A program made the position numbers and the translations under genes. Below, one piece after another: positions 51,732-61,628 of a DNA stretch of 64,000 bases; within the stretch, counting starts at the first letter, position 1, and each line of letters starts with the position of its first letter. The notes under the pieces were generated by a model. The model saw only the letters and a list, made by a program, of their open reading frames with translations, was not told the DNA's origin and did no database searches. Source of the DNA: an uncultured Sphingomonadaceae bacterium (GTDB lineage: Bacteria > Pseudomonadota > Alphaproteobacteria > Sphingomonadales > Sphingomonadaceae); NCBI GenBank assembly GCA_947495985.1, contig CANMBD010000001.1, positions 248,001 to 312,000 on the forward strand, read 5' to 3'.

Positions 51732-53315
51732 ATGCCAAAAGTACTTATTTCCGACAAAATGGATCCCAAAGCTGCCGAGATTTTCCGCGAACGTGGTGTT
51801 GAGGTGGATGAGATTACTGGGCAAACGCCCGAAGAACTGCTCAAGATTATCGGCGACTATGATGGTCTTGCCATCCGGTCTTCAACCAAGGTGACGCCAG
51901 AAATATTGGAAGCAGCCACCAACCTGAAAGTGGTTGGTCGCGCCGGTATCGGTGTCGACAATGTCGATATCCCCGCAGCATCGACCAAAGGCGTGGTGGT
52001 TATGAACACGCCATTTGGTAATAGCATTACAACCGCTGAACATGCGATTGCGATGATGTTCGCACTGGCCCGCCAACTTCCTTCTGCAGATGCTTCGACA
52101 CAGGCTGGCAAATGGGAAAAATCCAAGTTCATGGGGGTCGAACTGACTAGCAAGACGCTCGGTTTGATCGGTGCCGGTAATATCGGTTCGATCGTTGCCG
52201 AGCGCGCGATTGGCCTGCGCATGAAGGTTGTTGCCTATGATCCGTTTTTGACCGCTGAGAGAGCGGTTGAAATCGGAATCGAGAAAGTAACGCTGGACGA
52301 GCTCCTCGAGCGTGCCGATTTCATCACCATGCACACGCCGCTAACGGACCAGACCCGTAATATCATGTCGGCAGAGGCCATTGCCAAGACCAAGCCGGGG
52401 GTTCGGATCATCAATTGTGCCCGCGGTGGATTGATCGATGAAGCGGCTTTGAAGGAGGCTTTGGAATCCGGCCATGTCGCCGGCGCAGCGCTGGATGTTT
52501 ATGCGGAAGAGCCGGCAAAGGAAAATGCGCTCTTTGGAACGCCGAACCTTATTTGTACGCCACATTTGGGCGCATCGACCAGCGAGGCACAGGTTAATGT
52601 AGCCATCCAGGTGGCGGAGCAGATGGCCGATTATCTGGTCAATGGCGGCGTTGAAAATGCACTCAATATGCCTAGTCTCTCGGCAGAACAGGCACCGAAG
52701 CTCAAACCTTACATGGTGCTCGCAAATCAGCTGGGTTCATTGATCGGCCAGCTATCAAGCAGCTCGCTGAAAGGCATTTCGGTAGAAGTTGAAGGCGCCG
52801 CTGCCGAGCTGGACCCGAAACCCATCACGGCCGCTGTTCTCGCCGGGTTAATGGCAGCCTATAGCGATTCCGTGAATATGGTGAACGCACCTTATCTGGC
52901 GAAAGAACGCGGCCTTGATGTCCGTGAAGTCCGGCATGACCGCGAGGGCGATTATCACACATTGGTCCGCGTTTCCGTAACCACAGACGAAGGCGAGAAA
53001 TCCGTAGCGGGTACGCTATTCGGTTCTTCCGGTCCGCGGCTTGTTGAGATGTTCGGTATCAAGGTTGAGGCTGATCTGGAAGGCGACATGCTCTATATCG
53101 TCAATCAGGATCAACCCGGTTTCATCGGAAGCGTCGGTTCAACATTGGGCGAGGCAGGGGTCAATATCGGTACCTTCCATCTGGGCCGCCGTGCAGATGC
53201 ACCTGGAGGAGAAGCAGTGTTGTTGCTTTCCATCGATTCGCCAGTGGAAGAACCCGTGCTATGGGCTGTTTGCCAGCTTGAAGGCGTGAAAACGGTCAAA
53301 GCCCTGCGCTTCTAA
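51732..53315 (+). CDS. serA: D-3-phosphoglycerate dehydrogenase
   Basis: SerA oxidises 3-phosphoglycerate with NAD. The 527-residue product (ATG 51732, MPKVLISD) has substrate- and NAD-binding domains (VVGRAGIGVDNVDIPAAS; LGLIGAGNIGSIVAERA), catalytic His-Glu pair in the region around ICTPHLGAS, an intervening ASB domain (residues about 320-440) and a C-terminal ACT domain ending with ACQLEGVKTVKAL-like sequence. The usual long type-1 form is kept. A hairpin without T run lies between serA and hisZ. Confidence 0.96.
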   Translation: MPKVLISDKMDPKAAEIFRERGVEVDEITGQTPEELLKIIGDYDGLAIRSSTKVTPEILEAATNLKVVGRAGIGVDNVDIPAASTKGVVVMNTPFGNSITTAEHAIAMMFALARQLPSADASTQAGKWEKSKFMGVELTSKTLGLIGAGNIGSIVAERAIGLRMKVVAYDPFLTAERAVEIGIEKVTLDELLERADFITMHTPLTDQTRNIMSAEAIAKTKPGVRIINCARGGLIDEAALKEALESGHVAGAALDVYAEEPAKENALFGTPNLICTPHLGASTSEAQVNVAIQVAEQMADYLVNGGVENALNMPSLSAEQAPKLKPYMVLANQLGSLIGQLSSSSLKGISVEVEGAAAELDPKPITAAVLAGLMAAYSDSVNMVNAPYLAKERGLDVREVRHDREGDYHTLVRVSVTTDEGEKSVAGTLFGSSGPRLVEMFGIKVEADLEGDMLYIVNQDQPGFIGSVGSTLGEAGVNIGTFHLGRRADAPGGEAVLLLSIDSPVEEPVLWAVCQLEGVKTVKALRF

Positions 53316-53337
53316 ACAGAAGAGCAAAAAACCGGTG

Positions 53338-53357
53338 GCCTGAGCGCGCGCTTAGGC
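53338..53357 (+). other. Near-perfect palindrome between serA and hisZ
   Basis: GCCTGAGCGC meets GCGCTTAGGC with one mismatch and no spacer, just before the hisZ Shine-Dalgarno (GGAGACG). It could fold as a small hairpin and modulate hisZ translation or transcript decay; no T run follows, so it is not a clear terminator. Confidence 0.3.
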
Positions 53358-53374
53358 TATGGAGACGAAAGTCT

Positions 53375-54490
53375 ATGCAAAAGCTGTCTAACTTGCTGCC
53401 TGAAGGCTTTCACGATTCCCTGCCGCCCCATGCCGAAGCAGGGTCGCGTCTGGAACGTGACGTTCTCGATACGTTGGCCAGCCATGGCTATGCGCGGGTG
53501 TCTCCACCCTTGGTCGAATATGAAGATGTGCTCACAGGTCGGATGACCGGATCGGCAAAAAGCGATTTGATGCGTTTTGTTGATCCGATTTCGCAGCGGA
53601 CGTTGGCGCTGCGACCTGATGTGACGATGCAGATTGGCCGTATTGCGGCAACCAGCCTTTCTGAAGCCGCGCGCCCATTGCGTCTCAGTTACTCTGGTCA
53701 GGTTTTGAAGCTGCGCTCCGGTCAATTGCGCCCGGAACGCAGCCGCTTGCAGATCGGCGCCGAACTAATCGGAACCGATGGCGTCGCAGCGGCGAGCGAA
53801 ATTGTATCGGTCGCGATCGAAGCGTTAAGCCGGGCTGGTCTGACCGGCATTACGGTGGATTTCACCATGCCTGACCTGGTTGATATCCTGTCAGCGGGAC
53901 CCTTGCCTCTCAGCGCTGCACAAGCGGCTGAGGTGCGCAGCGAACTGGATATGAAAGATGCTGGCGGTCTCACGGAGCTGGGTGCCGTCGGCTACTTGCC
54001 ACTGATTGAAGCGACAGGGCCTTTTGACGACGCCATGGCCAAGATGCGATCTTTTGACAGCGACAATCTGTTGGCATCGCGGCTGGATGGCATCGCTGCT
54101 ATTGCTGCGAATATCGAGGACAAGGCAAATCTGACTCTTGATCCGACCGAGCGGCACGGCTTTGAATATCAAAACTGGTTTGGCTTTACGCTGTTTGCAG
54201 AGGGTTTTGTCGGCGCGATGGGACGCGGTGGTAGTTATGAAATACCGGCATCTGATGGTGGGACTGAAAATGCGGTTGGCTTTTCGCTCTATCCCAGCCC
54301 GCTGATTGATACGGGTTTCAGTGCAAAGCCCAGGGACATTTTGTTCCTGCCGCTAGGGCATGACATCGAAATTGCAGCCTCTTTGCGGGCTGAGGGATGG
54401 CGCACGGTTGCGGCCCTTTCAGACAGTGATGACGCAGCCACTTTGGGCTGTACCCACCATTTGGATGGCAAAAAGCCGGTAGCAATTTAA
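53375..54490 (+). CDS. hisZ: ATP phosphoribosyltransferase regulatory subunit HisZ
   Basis: HisZ is a class II aminoacyl-tRNA-synthetase-like regulatory subunit that joins short HisG in the first histidine step. The 371-residue product has the motif-2-like region RPLRLSYSGQVLK and GAELIG, and ends with the class II-like GRGGSYE segment (motif 3). It lacks the C-terminal anticodon domain, as expected. The hisG gene is not in this window. It lies between serA and purA, an order common in sphingomonads. Confidence 0.92.
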   Translation: MQKLSNLLPEGFHDSLPPHAEAGSRLERDVLDTLASHGYARVSPPLVEYEDVLTGRMTGSAKSDLMRFVDPISQRTLALRPDVTMQIGRIAATSLSEAARPLRLSYSGQVLKLRSGQLRPERSRLQIGAELIGTDGVAAASEIVSVAIEALSRAGLTGITVDFTMPDLVDILSAGPLPLSAAQAAEVRSELDMKDAGGLTELGAVGYLPLIEATGPFDDAMAKMRSFDSDNLLASRLDGIAAIAANIEDKANLTLDPTERHGFEYQNWFGFTLFAEGFVGAMGRGGSYEIPASDGGTENAVGFSLYPSPLIDTGFSAKPRDILFLPLGHDIEIAASLRAEGWRTVAALSDSDDAATLGCTHHLDGKKPVAI

Positions 54491-54508
54491 CAGGAAGAAT
54501 TTTCAGAT

Positions 54509-55798
54509 ATGGCCAATGTAACGGTTATCGGTGCCCAATGGGGTGATGAGGGCAAAGGCAAGATTGTCGACTGGTTATCGGAACGCGCGGATGTCGTCGT
54601 TCGTTTTCAGGGTGGTCACAATGCGGGCCATACACTGGTTGTGGACGGTGAAGTCTATAAGCTTTCCCTCTTGCCCTCTGGTATTGTCCGCGGGGCATTG
54701 TCGATTATCGGCAATGGCGTTGTACTGGACCCCTGGCACTTGCGCGATGAAATTGAGAAGCTGAGCAAACAGGGTGTGGCGATCAACGCGGATAATTTCG
54801 GTATCGCCGAAAACTGCCCTCTTATCCTGCCCATCCATCGAGACCTTGATGCGCTGCGCGAAGATGCCAGCGGCAAGGGCAAGATTGGCACGACCAGGCG
54901 CGGCATTGGCCCGGCTTATGAGGACAAAGTGGGGCGTCGTTCGATCCGGGTATGTGATCTCGCCTATCTTGATGATCTGGGGCCGCAACTGGACCGTCTT
55001 TGCGCTCATCATGATGCACTGCGTGCCGGTTTTGGCGAACAACCCGTGGACAGAGAGCGTCTGCTGGCCGACCTCAGAGAGATAGCCGATTCTGTGCTGC
55101 AATATGCGCAGCCCGTCTGGAAACGTCTCAATGAAGCGCGCAAACGCGGTGACCGGATATTGTTCGAAGGTGCACAGGGCGTGCTGCTGGACGTCGATCA
55201 CGGCACCTATCCGTTTGTGACCAGCTCCAACACTATCTCTGGCACAGCCGCTGGTGGATCTGGCATTGGGCCGTCGGCAACCGGTTATGTGCTTGGCATT
55301 GTGAAGGCCTACACGACGCGTGTCGGGTCAGGCCCGTTTCCAACGGAATTGGCCGATGACATCGGTCAGCGTCTCGGTGAGCGGGGTCATGAATTTGGCA
55401 CCAATACCGGGCGGCAACGGCGTTGCGGCTGGTTTGATGCGGTGCTGGTCAGGCAGGCGCTGGCAGTATCCGGGGTCAGCGGTATTGCGCTGACAAAGCT
55501 GGATGTGCTGGACGGCTTTGAAGAGCTGAAAATCTGTGTTGGTTATGACCTCAATGGCGTAACCTATGACTATCTGCCGCCGCATCATCAGGATCAGGAA
55601 GCGGTGACGCCGATTTATGAAAGCATGGCCGGCTGGAGTGAATCCACCGCTGGCGCACGCAGTTGGGCCGACCTTCCCGCACAGGCGATCAAATATATCA
55701 AGCGCGTGGAAGAACTGATCCAGTGCCCGGTGGCGCTTGTTTCTACCTCTCCCGAGCGGGAAGACACGATTTTGGTGACAGATCCCTTTGCGGATTAG
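54509..55798 (+). CDS. purA: Adenylosuccinate synthase
   Basis: PurA makes adenylosuccinate from IMP, aspartate and GTP, in AMP synthesis. The 429-residue product has the GTP-binding P-loop variant GDEGKGK ([12 protein letters not shown], residues 10-20), NAGHT, the [14 protein letters not shown] segment and [19 protein letters not shown] precedes the ATG. The last 11 bases overlap the L,D-transpeptidase frame. Confidence 0.96.
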   Translation: MANVTVIGAQWGDEGKGKIVDWLSERADVVVRFQGGHNAGHTLVVDGEVYKLSLLPSGIVRGALSIIGNGVVLDPWHLRDEIEKLSKQGVAINADNFGIAENCPLILPIHRDLDALREDASGKGKIGTTRRGIGPAYEDKVGRRSIRVCDLAYLDDLGPQLDRLCAHHDALRAGFGEQPVDRERLLADLREIADSVLQYAQPVWKRLNEARKRGDRILFEGAQGVLLDVDHGTYPFVTSSNTISGTAAGGSGIGPSATGYVLGIVKAYTTRVGSGPFPTELADDIGQRLGERGHEFGTNTGRQRRCGWFDAVLVRQALAVSGVSGIALTKLDVLDGFEELKICVGYDLNGVTYDYLPPHHQDQEAVTPIYESMAGWSESTAGARSWADLPAQAIKYIKRVEELIQCPVALVSTSPEREDTILVTDPFAD

Positions 55799-56336
55799 GT
55801 TTGCCTTGCTTCTGGCGCTGGCGGCCGTCGGCGGATGTGCCGCTGGGGTAGAAAACACAGAGGCCGGGCAACAGGTAGATGATAGCGCGGTCCCGCTTCC
55901 AATCATTCCAGCAGGGACCAAAGCCGACAGCATCTTGGTCGATAAAAGCGATCGCACCCTGATCCTCTATAAAGCGGACAAGGAAATTGCCCGCTATGAA
56001 GGCATTCGTTTTGGCAATGCGCCAGACGGTCATAAACGCTTTGAAGGTGATGAGCGCACGCCGGAAGGGCGTTATACTATTAACGGCCGCAATCCTAGCA
56101 GCAGCTACCATCTAAGCCTGCGAATATCCTATCCAAACGCAGCTGACCGCGCTTATGCCGAAGCGAGAGGAAAATCACCGGGCGGTGATATTTTTATTCA
56201 TGGTCAACCTAACGGTCGGGACGGACCACCTATGAGATCGGATTGGACCGATGGCTGTATCGCATTGAGCAACGCAGAGATTGAACAGATCTGGGAAGTG
56301 GTGCCCGACGGGGCGGCAATTACCATACAACCTTAG
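55788..56336 (+). CDS. L,D-transpeptidase family lipoprotein (YafK-like)
   Basis: L,D-transpeptidases make 3-3 peptidoglycan cross-links or attach proteins to the wall. The 182-residue product has a signal with lipobox GGCAAG (about 17), an ErfK/YbiS/YhnG-like catalytic domain with IHGQPNG and the nucleophile Cys in [11 protein letters not shown]. The His of IFIHGQ is the partner. Translation seems to start with TTG at 55788, overlapping purA; no ATG is in a useful place, so the exact start is uncertain. Confidence 0.86.
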   Translation: MRIRFALLLALAAVGGCAAGVENTEAGQQVDDSAVPLPIIPAGTKADSILVDKSDRTLILYKADKEIARYEGIRFGNAPDGHKRFEGDERTPEGRYTINGRNPSSSYHLSLRISYPNAADRAYAEARGKSPGGDIFIHGQPNGRDGPPMRSDWTDGCIALSNAEIEQIWEVVPDGAAITIQP

Positions 56337-56351
56337 ATCTCTTCCGGCCAC

Positions 56352-57773
56352 TCAACTATGCGAAAAGCCAAAGGGTGTGTTGGCTTGCCGATAGTCATCG
56401 GATAAAATCTGTCGACCAATGGGTGGCGCCGAGCGGGCCCGGCATTTTGTGCGATGACATAACCGGCAGGTGACACCGATGGGAGTGGCGCTCTCTGGGC
56501 TGATATCCGGGCGGTCACGGGTATAGATCAGGCGGTCAGCATGTTCCGCGGCGCAGCCCAGCGCGATGGCTCGTTCGACACGCTGTGTTCCAAAAGCACC
56601 GCCGCCAGCGGTTACAGTTCTGGCAATCGAAAAGAAGCGCTCTCCATCGGGTAGTTCCAGCCACTGGGTAATTACCTGTCGCGGGCTGCGAAAGGCCTGA
56701 TGCACCGACCATAAGGGGCAGGCGCCGCCATGCCGCGCAAAGGGAAAGCCGGCGCCGTCCAATCTTTTGGAGACGTTGCCAGCGGGATCCACGCGAATGA
56801 AGAAAAACGGCACGCGCTCCTGACCGGGCTTCTGGAGCGTGGTCAGGCGGTGAGCGGTTTGCTCGAAACTGGTACCGAACTGACGGGCCAAGGCTTCTAC
56901 ATCATAATGGCGTGTTTCAACCGCTTTGGCGAAGGCGGAATAGGGCATGAGCAAAGCCGCTGCAGCATAGCCGGTGAGGGCGCGCCTGGTCAGCCGTTCA
57001 CCGCTTTCCGTGGTAAAGCTACCCTCTTTCAGCACCGCATCAATCTCGCCGTTCAGCTCCAGATAGGACAATTGCAGAGCCAGTTGGAACATCTGGCTGG
57101 CGTTATCCAACTGATCGTCGATCAATATCTGACGCCGGTGGCGGTCGAGGCGCCGGGTTGCGCCCATCATGACATCAGAAGGGAGGCGGCGCACTTGCAG
57201 GCCATGCTTGTCCTTCAGATGGGCTATCATGCTGTCCTGTCCGTTTACGGTCTCGGCCAGGCGTTCGGCGGCGTCGTCAATATTGGAAAAGCTATTGCGG
57301 CGAGCGGCAAGATAACGGCGGGCCTGCGCCACGGGATCGGCGGCGTCCGGATCGACACTGCTACCGTCTGTACGGGCGCTGGTATCCTTGTCAGCCAGTG
57401 CCAGTTGTTCTTCACGATAAGCGGTATAAAGGCGCAGCATCGCCTCGGTAAAACCGGGATAGCTGGTCGCGACATCCGCGGTGTCGAGCTGCGGAAAGTC
57501 AATATCGGCGAACATCGGATCTTTCAGTACCGCTTCCAGCCGCGCGGTATATTCCTCTCCGCCATCGCCCGCCAGCTCCGCCATGTCGATTTTATAGGTT
57601 CTGGCGAGGCGCAGCAGCATATCAGCAGTAAAGGGACGTTGATTACGCTCCAATAAGGCGACATAGGAGGCCGAGATTTCGAGATCAGCAGCCATATCCG
57701 CCTGTGTGAGACCAAGGTCACGGCGGAGCCTTTTGAGGCGCGGGCCCATATAGACGGGACGTTCACTGGACAT
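56352..57773 (-). CDS. XRE-family regulator of short-chain fatty acyl / glyoxylate metabolism (ScfR/RamB-like)
   Basis: The 473-residue protein (ATG 57773) has an N-terminal Cro/C1-type HTH (RLRRDLGLTQADMAADLEI, ASYVALLERNQRP), a central ImmA/IrrE-like domain region (residues 170-310), and a conserved DUF2083-type C-terminal domain with Cys/His motifs (CRLCHRTKCRARSAPP). This is the domain plan of RamB and ScfR, which control acetate or propionate genes by sensing acyl-CoA. Being divergent from aceA supports this. Upstream ATGs at 57791 and 57836 are less likely. Confidence 0.85.
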   Translation of the reverse strand: MSSERPVYMGPRLKRLRRDLGLTQADMAADLEISASYVALLERNQRPFTADMLLRLARTYKIDMAELAGDGGEEYTARLEAVLKDPMFADIDFPQLDTADVATSYPGFTEAMLRLYTAYREEQLALADKDTSARTDGSSVDPDAADPVAQARRYLAARRNSFSNIDDAAERLAETVNGQDSMIAHLKDKHGLQVRRLPSDVMMGATRRLDRHRRQILIDDQLDNASQMFQLALQLSYLELNGEIDAVLKEGSFTTESGERLTRRALTGYAAAALLMPYSAFAKAVETRHYDVEALARQFGTSFEQTAHRLTTLQKPGQERVPFFFIRVDPAGNVSKRLDGAGFPFARHGGACPLWSVHQAFRSPRQVITQWLELPDGERFFSIARTVTAGGGAFGTQRVERAIALGCAAEHADRLIYTRDRPDISPESATPIGVTCRLCHRTKCRARSAPPIGRQILSDDYRQANTPFGFSHS

Positions 57774-57809
57774 GATGGACTCTACACATTTCATTCGACT
57801 CGCGCTCTT

Positions 57810-57855
57810 TGTAAGATTCTTACAGCTATACAACAATATTTTGTAAAGCGTTACA
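57810..57855. promoter_or_regulatory. Two TGTAA/TTACA inverted repeats in the regulator-aceA gap
   Basis: TGTAA-GATTC-TTACA (57810-57824) and TGTAA-AGCG-TTACA (57842-57855) are two near-identical inverted repeats, 32 bases between their starts. They are the best candidates for the operator of the adjacent RamB/ScfR-like regulator. The gap to aceA is about 117 bases. Confidence 0.6.
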
Positions 57856-57972
57856 GTTAAACTTCACAACGCTTCGGACCCGGCTCTACGCAGCGTAAGA
57901 AGGGGTATAGCTTTCGTGAACAACGATTCGCGGACACCGCTTAAATTGCCGAATTTCTAAAGGAGCATGACA

Positions 57973-59565
57973 ATGTCATATCAAGATCATATCAATCAGA
58001 CCAACGCGCTGATCCAGAAACAAAACGGAACATGGGACGGGATTGATTCCGAAGCCGTTGCCCGGATGCGTTTGCAGAACCGTTTCCACACTGGCCTCGA
58101 TATCGCTAAATATACCGCAAAAATCATGCGTGAAGATATGGCTGCTTATGATGCTGATCCTGCCAACTACACCCAGTCGCTGGGCTGCTGGCACGGCTTT
58201 ATCGGTCAGCAGAAGATGATCTCGATCAAGAAGCATTTCGGTAACACGAAGCGTCGTTATCTTTATCTGTCCGGTTGGATGGTTGCCGCTTTGCGCAGCG
58301 AATTTGGCCCGCTTCCTGATCAGTCCATGCATGAGAAGACATCCGTGCCCGCACTGATTGAAGAGCTTTACACTTTCTTGCGTCAGGCGGATGCTCGTGA
58401 GCTGGGCGGTCTGTTCCGTGATATCGATGCGGCCCGTGAAGCAGGTGACATGGTCAACGAAAAACGACTTCTGAACGAAGTCGAAAATCACCAGACCCAT
58501 GTTGTTCCGATCATTGCTGATATTGATGCCGGCTTTGGTAATGCTGAAGCAACTTACTTGCTAGCCAAGAAGATGATCGAAGCCGGTGCTTGCGCCCTTC
58601 AGATCGAAAACCAGGTGTCTGACGAAAAGCAATGTGGTCACCAGGACGGCAAAGTCACCGTGCCGCATGAAGACTTCCTCGCGAAGGTTCGCGCTTGTCG
58701 TTATGCGTTCCTTGAGCTGGGCGTTGAAGATGGCATCATCGTTACACGTACCGATTCTCTGGGCGCCGGCCTGACCAAGCAGATTGCGGTGAGCAATGAG
58801 CCCGGCGATCTTGGTGACCAATATAACAGCTTCCTTGATTGCGAGGAAATTGATCCGGCAACCGCGCAAAATGGCGATGTTATCCTGAACCGTGATGGCA
58901 AGATGATGCGTCCGAAGCGTTTGCCAAGCAATCTCTTCCAGTTCCGCGCCGGAACCGGTGAAGATCGCTGCGTGCTCGATTGCATTACGTCACTGCAGCA
59001 CGGCGCTGACCTGCTGTGGATCGAAACCGAAAAACCACATGTCGAGCAGATTGCCGGCATGGTTGACCGGATCCGCGAAGTTATGCCGAATGCGAAGCTG
59101 GTCTATAACAACTCGCCATCATTCAACTGGACGCTGAACTTCCGTCAGCAGGTTTATGATGCATGGGCAGCGGAAGGCAAAGACGTCACGGCTTATGATC
59201 GTGCGAACCTGATGAGTGTGGAATATGATGGAACCGAGTTGGCAGCTGACGCTGACGAGCGCATCCGGACCTTCCAAGCTGATGGCGCAAAACGGGCCGG
59301 TATCTTCCACCACTTGATCACCCTGCCGACCTATCACACGGCTGCTCTGTCGACCGACAATCTCGCCAAGGAATATTTTGGTGAGCAAGGCATGCTGGGT
59401 TATGTTCTCAACGTTCAGCGCGAGGAAATTCGCCAGGGCATTGCCTGCGTGAAGCATCAGAACATGGCCGGTTCCGACATTGGTGATGATCATAAGGAAT
59501 ATTTCGCTGGCGATGCGGCCCTGAAAGCGGGCGGTGCTGACAACACGATGAACCAGTTTGGCTAG
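57973..59565 (+). CDS. aceA: Isocitrate lyase
   Basis: AceA splits isocitrate to glyoxylate and succinate, the first glyoxylate-shunt step. The 530-residue product is of the long isocitrate-lyase type found in sphingomonads and other Proteobacteria. It has the catalytic motif as KKQCGH-type in KQCGHQDGK (Cys near 217) and the Mg-binding DADAGFG-like IADIDAGFGNAEA. The ATG at 57973 fits the AGGAGC spacing better than the one at 57967. A strong terminator follows. No aceB is nearby. Confidence 0.95.
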   Translation: MSYQDHINQTNALIQKQNGTWDGIDSEAVARMRLQNRFHTGLDIAKYTAKIMREDMAAYDADPANYTQSLGCWHGFIGQQKMISIKKHFGNTKRRYLYLSGWMVAALRSEFGPLPDQSMHEKTSVPALIEELYTFLRQADARELGGLFRDIDAAREAGDMVNEKRLLNEVENHQTHVVPIIADIDAGFGNAEATYLLAKKMIEAGACALQIENQVSDEKQCGHQDGKVTVPHEDFLAKVRACRYAFLELGVEDGIIVTRTDSLGAGLTKQIAVSNEPGDLGDQYNSFLDCEEIDPATAQNGDVILNRDGKMMRPKRLPSNLFQFRAGTGEDRCVLDCITSLQHGADLLWIETEKPHVEQIAGMVDRIREVMPNAKLVYNNSPSFNWTLNFRQQVYDAWAAEGKDVTAYDRANLMSVEYDGTELAADADERIRTFQADGAKRAGIFHHLITLPTYHTAALSTDNLAKEYFGEQGMLGYVLNVQREEIRQGIACVKHQNMAGSDIGDDHKEYFAGDAALKAGGADNTMNQFG

Positions 59566-59586
59566 TCGTTGGATTACAGACGGAAT

Positions 59587-59626
59587 AAAAACGGCCCGGG
59601 GATCAAATCTCCGGGCCGTTTTTCTT
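59587..59626 (+). terminator. Intrinsic terminator of aceA
   Basis: AAAACGGCCCGG pairs with CCGGGCCGTTTTT (9-base G+C-rich core, 59591-59619) and is followed by TTTTTCTTT. The stem is also flanked by an A run on its left side, so it may serve the convergent cytochrome gene as well. Confidence 0.85.
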
Positions 59627-59640
59627 TGTAATATGACTCG

Positions 59641-60573
59641 CTAGTTCGCCGTTTTCTTCAACGCGGCCTTGAGTATTTCTGGATCATATAGCGACAGATG
59701 TTGCTTATCGGCGACCAGCTTTCTGGTATTTCGATAGCCGTTTTCCCATTGACGCAAGGCTTGGTTGAAATCCCCGCTGCTCTTGGTATCCTGCAATCTG
59801 CCAAGTTGGCGACTGGTCGATACAAGCGCATCGCGTTCTTTGGTCAGTTTCTTTCCCACATAGCGTTCGTGGATCAATCCCAGTCGATGACGCGCGGAAG
59901 CGAGCAGCAAATGGGAAAGCTTCAGGTCATCCTTTTGGTGCGCTTCCTTTGCAGCAAGCACAGCCTGATCCACTGCCGCCAATTGGCTTTCGACTGTTAA
60001 TGCAACCCGGTTATTGGCGGGCGCTGCGGCTAAAGAGCGTACATAATGGGCGAGGGCGGCCAGAACCGCTGGTGTTGGTTCCTGTCCGTTAAACTCCTCC
60101 ACAATCAGGTCACGGATGAACTTTTCAAGCTCCTGACTATCAGCGGCGCGAGAGACTTTTCCGGGAACCGTAAGATCCGGAATCTTCACCGGATCGAACA
60201 CCGCATTGCCGCGATAGGAACTGAAAAAGCTGCTCGTGACATCCGCAGTTCCGGGTTCCCCGGATACGTTTGGAAATTGGAAAGCAGGATTGTCACGACC
60301 ATTTTCATGACAGCTGGCACAGGACAAGCCTGCCTTGGCGGCCTGACCGCCCAGTAATGTCGGCGTGTGAAACAAGGCCTCACCCGCCAGCATCTGCTCA
60401 TCCTGAACCGCTATATGACGCTGTGGTTCAGTGGTCAGTGCACCAAGATGCTGGGCGGGATCAAGCCACTCCATGGCCTGAATAAGCGGGCGGTCAGCGG
60501 CATGTGCAACCGCTGCACAGGTTAAACTGATCGCCGCGCTATATTTTAGGAGACGGACGCTTCGCCGATCCAC
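59641..60573 (-). CDS. Exported single-heme cytochrome c-like protein
   Basis: This 310-residue protein has a signal peptide (cleavage after VAHAA, about 25) and one heme motif CASCH near residue 85, preceded by GEALFHTPTLLGGQAA as in bacterial cytochrome c peroxidase/MauG-like N-terminal domains. The second half is helical, rich in Lys/Glu/Ala (residues 200-300), with no heme. A complete two-heme peroxidase is thus missing its second domain. Its first 28 bases overlap the TPR gene stop, so they form one operon. Confidence 0.72.
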   Translation of the reverse strand: MDRRSVRLLKYSAAISLTCAAVAHAADRPLIQAMEWLDPAQHLGALTTEPQRHIAVQDEQMLAGEALFHTPTLLGGQAAKAGLSCASCHENGRDNPAFQFPNVSGEPGTADVTSSFFSSYRGNAVFDPVKIPDLTVPGKVSRAADSQELEKFIRDLIVEEFNGQEPTPAVLAALAHYVRSLAAAPANNRVALTVESQLAAVDQAVLAAKEAHQKDDLKLSHLLLASARHRLGLIHERYVGKKLTKERDALVSTSRQLGRLQDTKSSGDFNQALRQWENGYRNTRKLVADKQHLSLYDPEILKAALKKTAN

Positions 60574-61469
60574 CGGCGCAATTCCTCTGCTTCATAGCAA
60601 CCAAAACTGCACAGGCTTTCTAATCTGGCCAGTTTCTTTTTCGCGCCAGCAAGATCGCCGCGCTCCACCATCAGCTCGCCATAATATTCGGTGGCCCCGC
60701 GATGGTCAGGCGCAACAGCCAATGCTGTCTGATAATATTGCTCTGCCCGGTCAAAATTCTTCAACTTGCGATTGGCGAAGCCGAGATAGGTCAGGATGTC
60801 GGGATGCGGGCCAAAGGTCATTGATGCCAGTTGCAGCTCTGCAATTGCGGCTTCGTACTTCTTTTCATTGATCAATGCGACAGCGCCCATATAGGCCAGA
60901 TCGCCATTACCGGAGCTGGCAAATTCAATGCTATCGGCCGGTTGATAGCTGGCAGAGCCGCTGCCGTTCATGGCTGCTTTGACTTTGGAAATTGCCTTGG
61001 TCAATTCCCCCTTTTGTGCGCAGCTGTTGCCGCAGGCGCTGTCCTTGGCTGTCAGCTTACCAAGAGAAGCCTTTGCTTTGTCGGCCATATCAAGCTTGTG
61101 ATAGGTAATCGCGAGATCGCGATGCGCTTCGATCAAATTGCCATTATATTTAACCGCTTTTTCCAGTGGCTTGCGCGCCTTCTTGTAGTTGCCCTGTCCA
61201 ATATAACTGACGCCAAGCAGATATTGGGCATTGGCGTTGCGCGGCGCGACGCTGAGTGAACGTTTGAATGATCGGATTGCCTTTTTATGATCTTTGGCTT
61301 TTAGGGCAGTAATACCTTTTTGATATTCGGCCGACGCGTCATATTTCGGAGCGCTGCTGCTGGGCGCTGATCCACCGCCCCCTCCGCCACCAGCGGCGAT
61401 AGCCGATCCTGGATTAAATGCGAGTGTTGTTGCTGCACCCAGAATCGCGGCTGATTTGAAAATATGCAT
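60546..61469 (-). CDS. Exported tetratricopeptide-repeat protein
   Basis: The 307-residue product has a signal peptide (MHIFKSAAILGAATTLAFNPGSAIAA), a glycine-rich low-complexity start (GGGGGGGSAPSSS) and at least five TPR-like helical pairs, such as AKDHKKAIRSFKRSLSVAP and NYKKARKPLEKAVKYNG. TPR proteins hold complexes together in the periplasm. It heads a two-gene unit with the heme protein that follows, which suggests a cytochrome assembly or electron-transfer partner (inference). Confidence 0.8.
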   Translation of the reverse strand: MHIFKSAAILGAATTLAFNPGSAIAAGGGGGGGSAPSSSAPKYDASAEYQKGITALKAKDHKKAIRSFKRSLSVAPRNANAQYLLGVSYIGQGNYKKARKPLEKAVKYNGNLIEAHRDLAITYHKLDMADKAKASLGKLTAKDSACGNSCAQKGELTKAISKVKAAMNGSGSASYQPADSIEFASSGNGDLAYMGAVALINEKKYEAAIAELQLASMTFGPHPDILTYLGFANRKLKNFDRAEQYYQTALAVAPDHRGATEYYGELMVERGDLAGAKKKLARLESLCSFGCYEAEELRRWIGEASVS

Positions 61470-61628
61470 GCTGTTTCCTTCTACCTTGTGATTGCCCCAA
61501 TAGCATAAACATGCCTCAGACGCGAAATTTGCCGAATGTTCATTATTCGGGAAATCGAGCCAGAAAGTTACAGAATCAAGGTGAGGGGATCAAATCTGGG
61601 GCCGGAGATATGCACATCCGACCGATTG

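Noticed and set aside
56730..57656. 308-codon open frame on the plus strand
   Set aside because: It runs antisense through the RamB/ScfR-like regulator gene, whose motifs are clear; the antisense product shows no domain.
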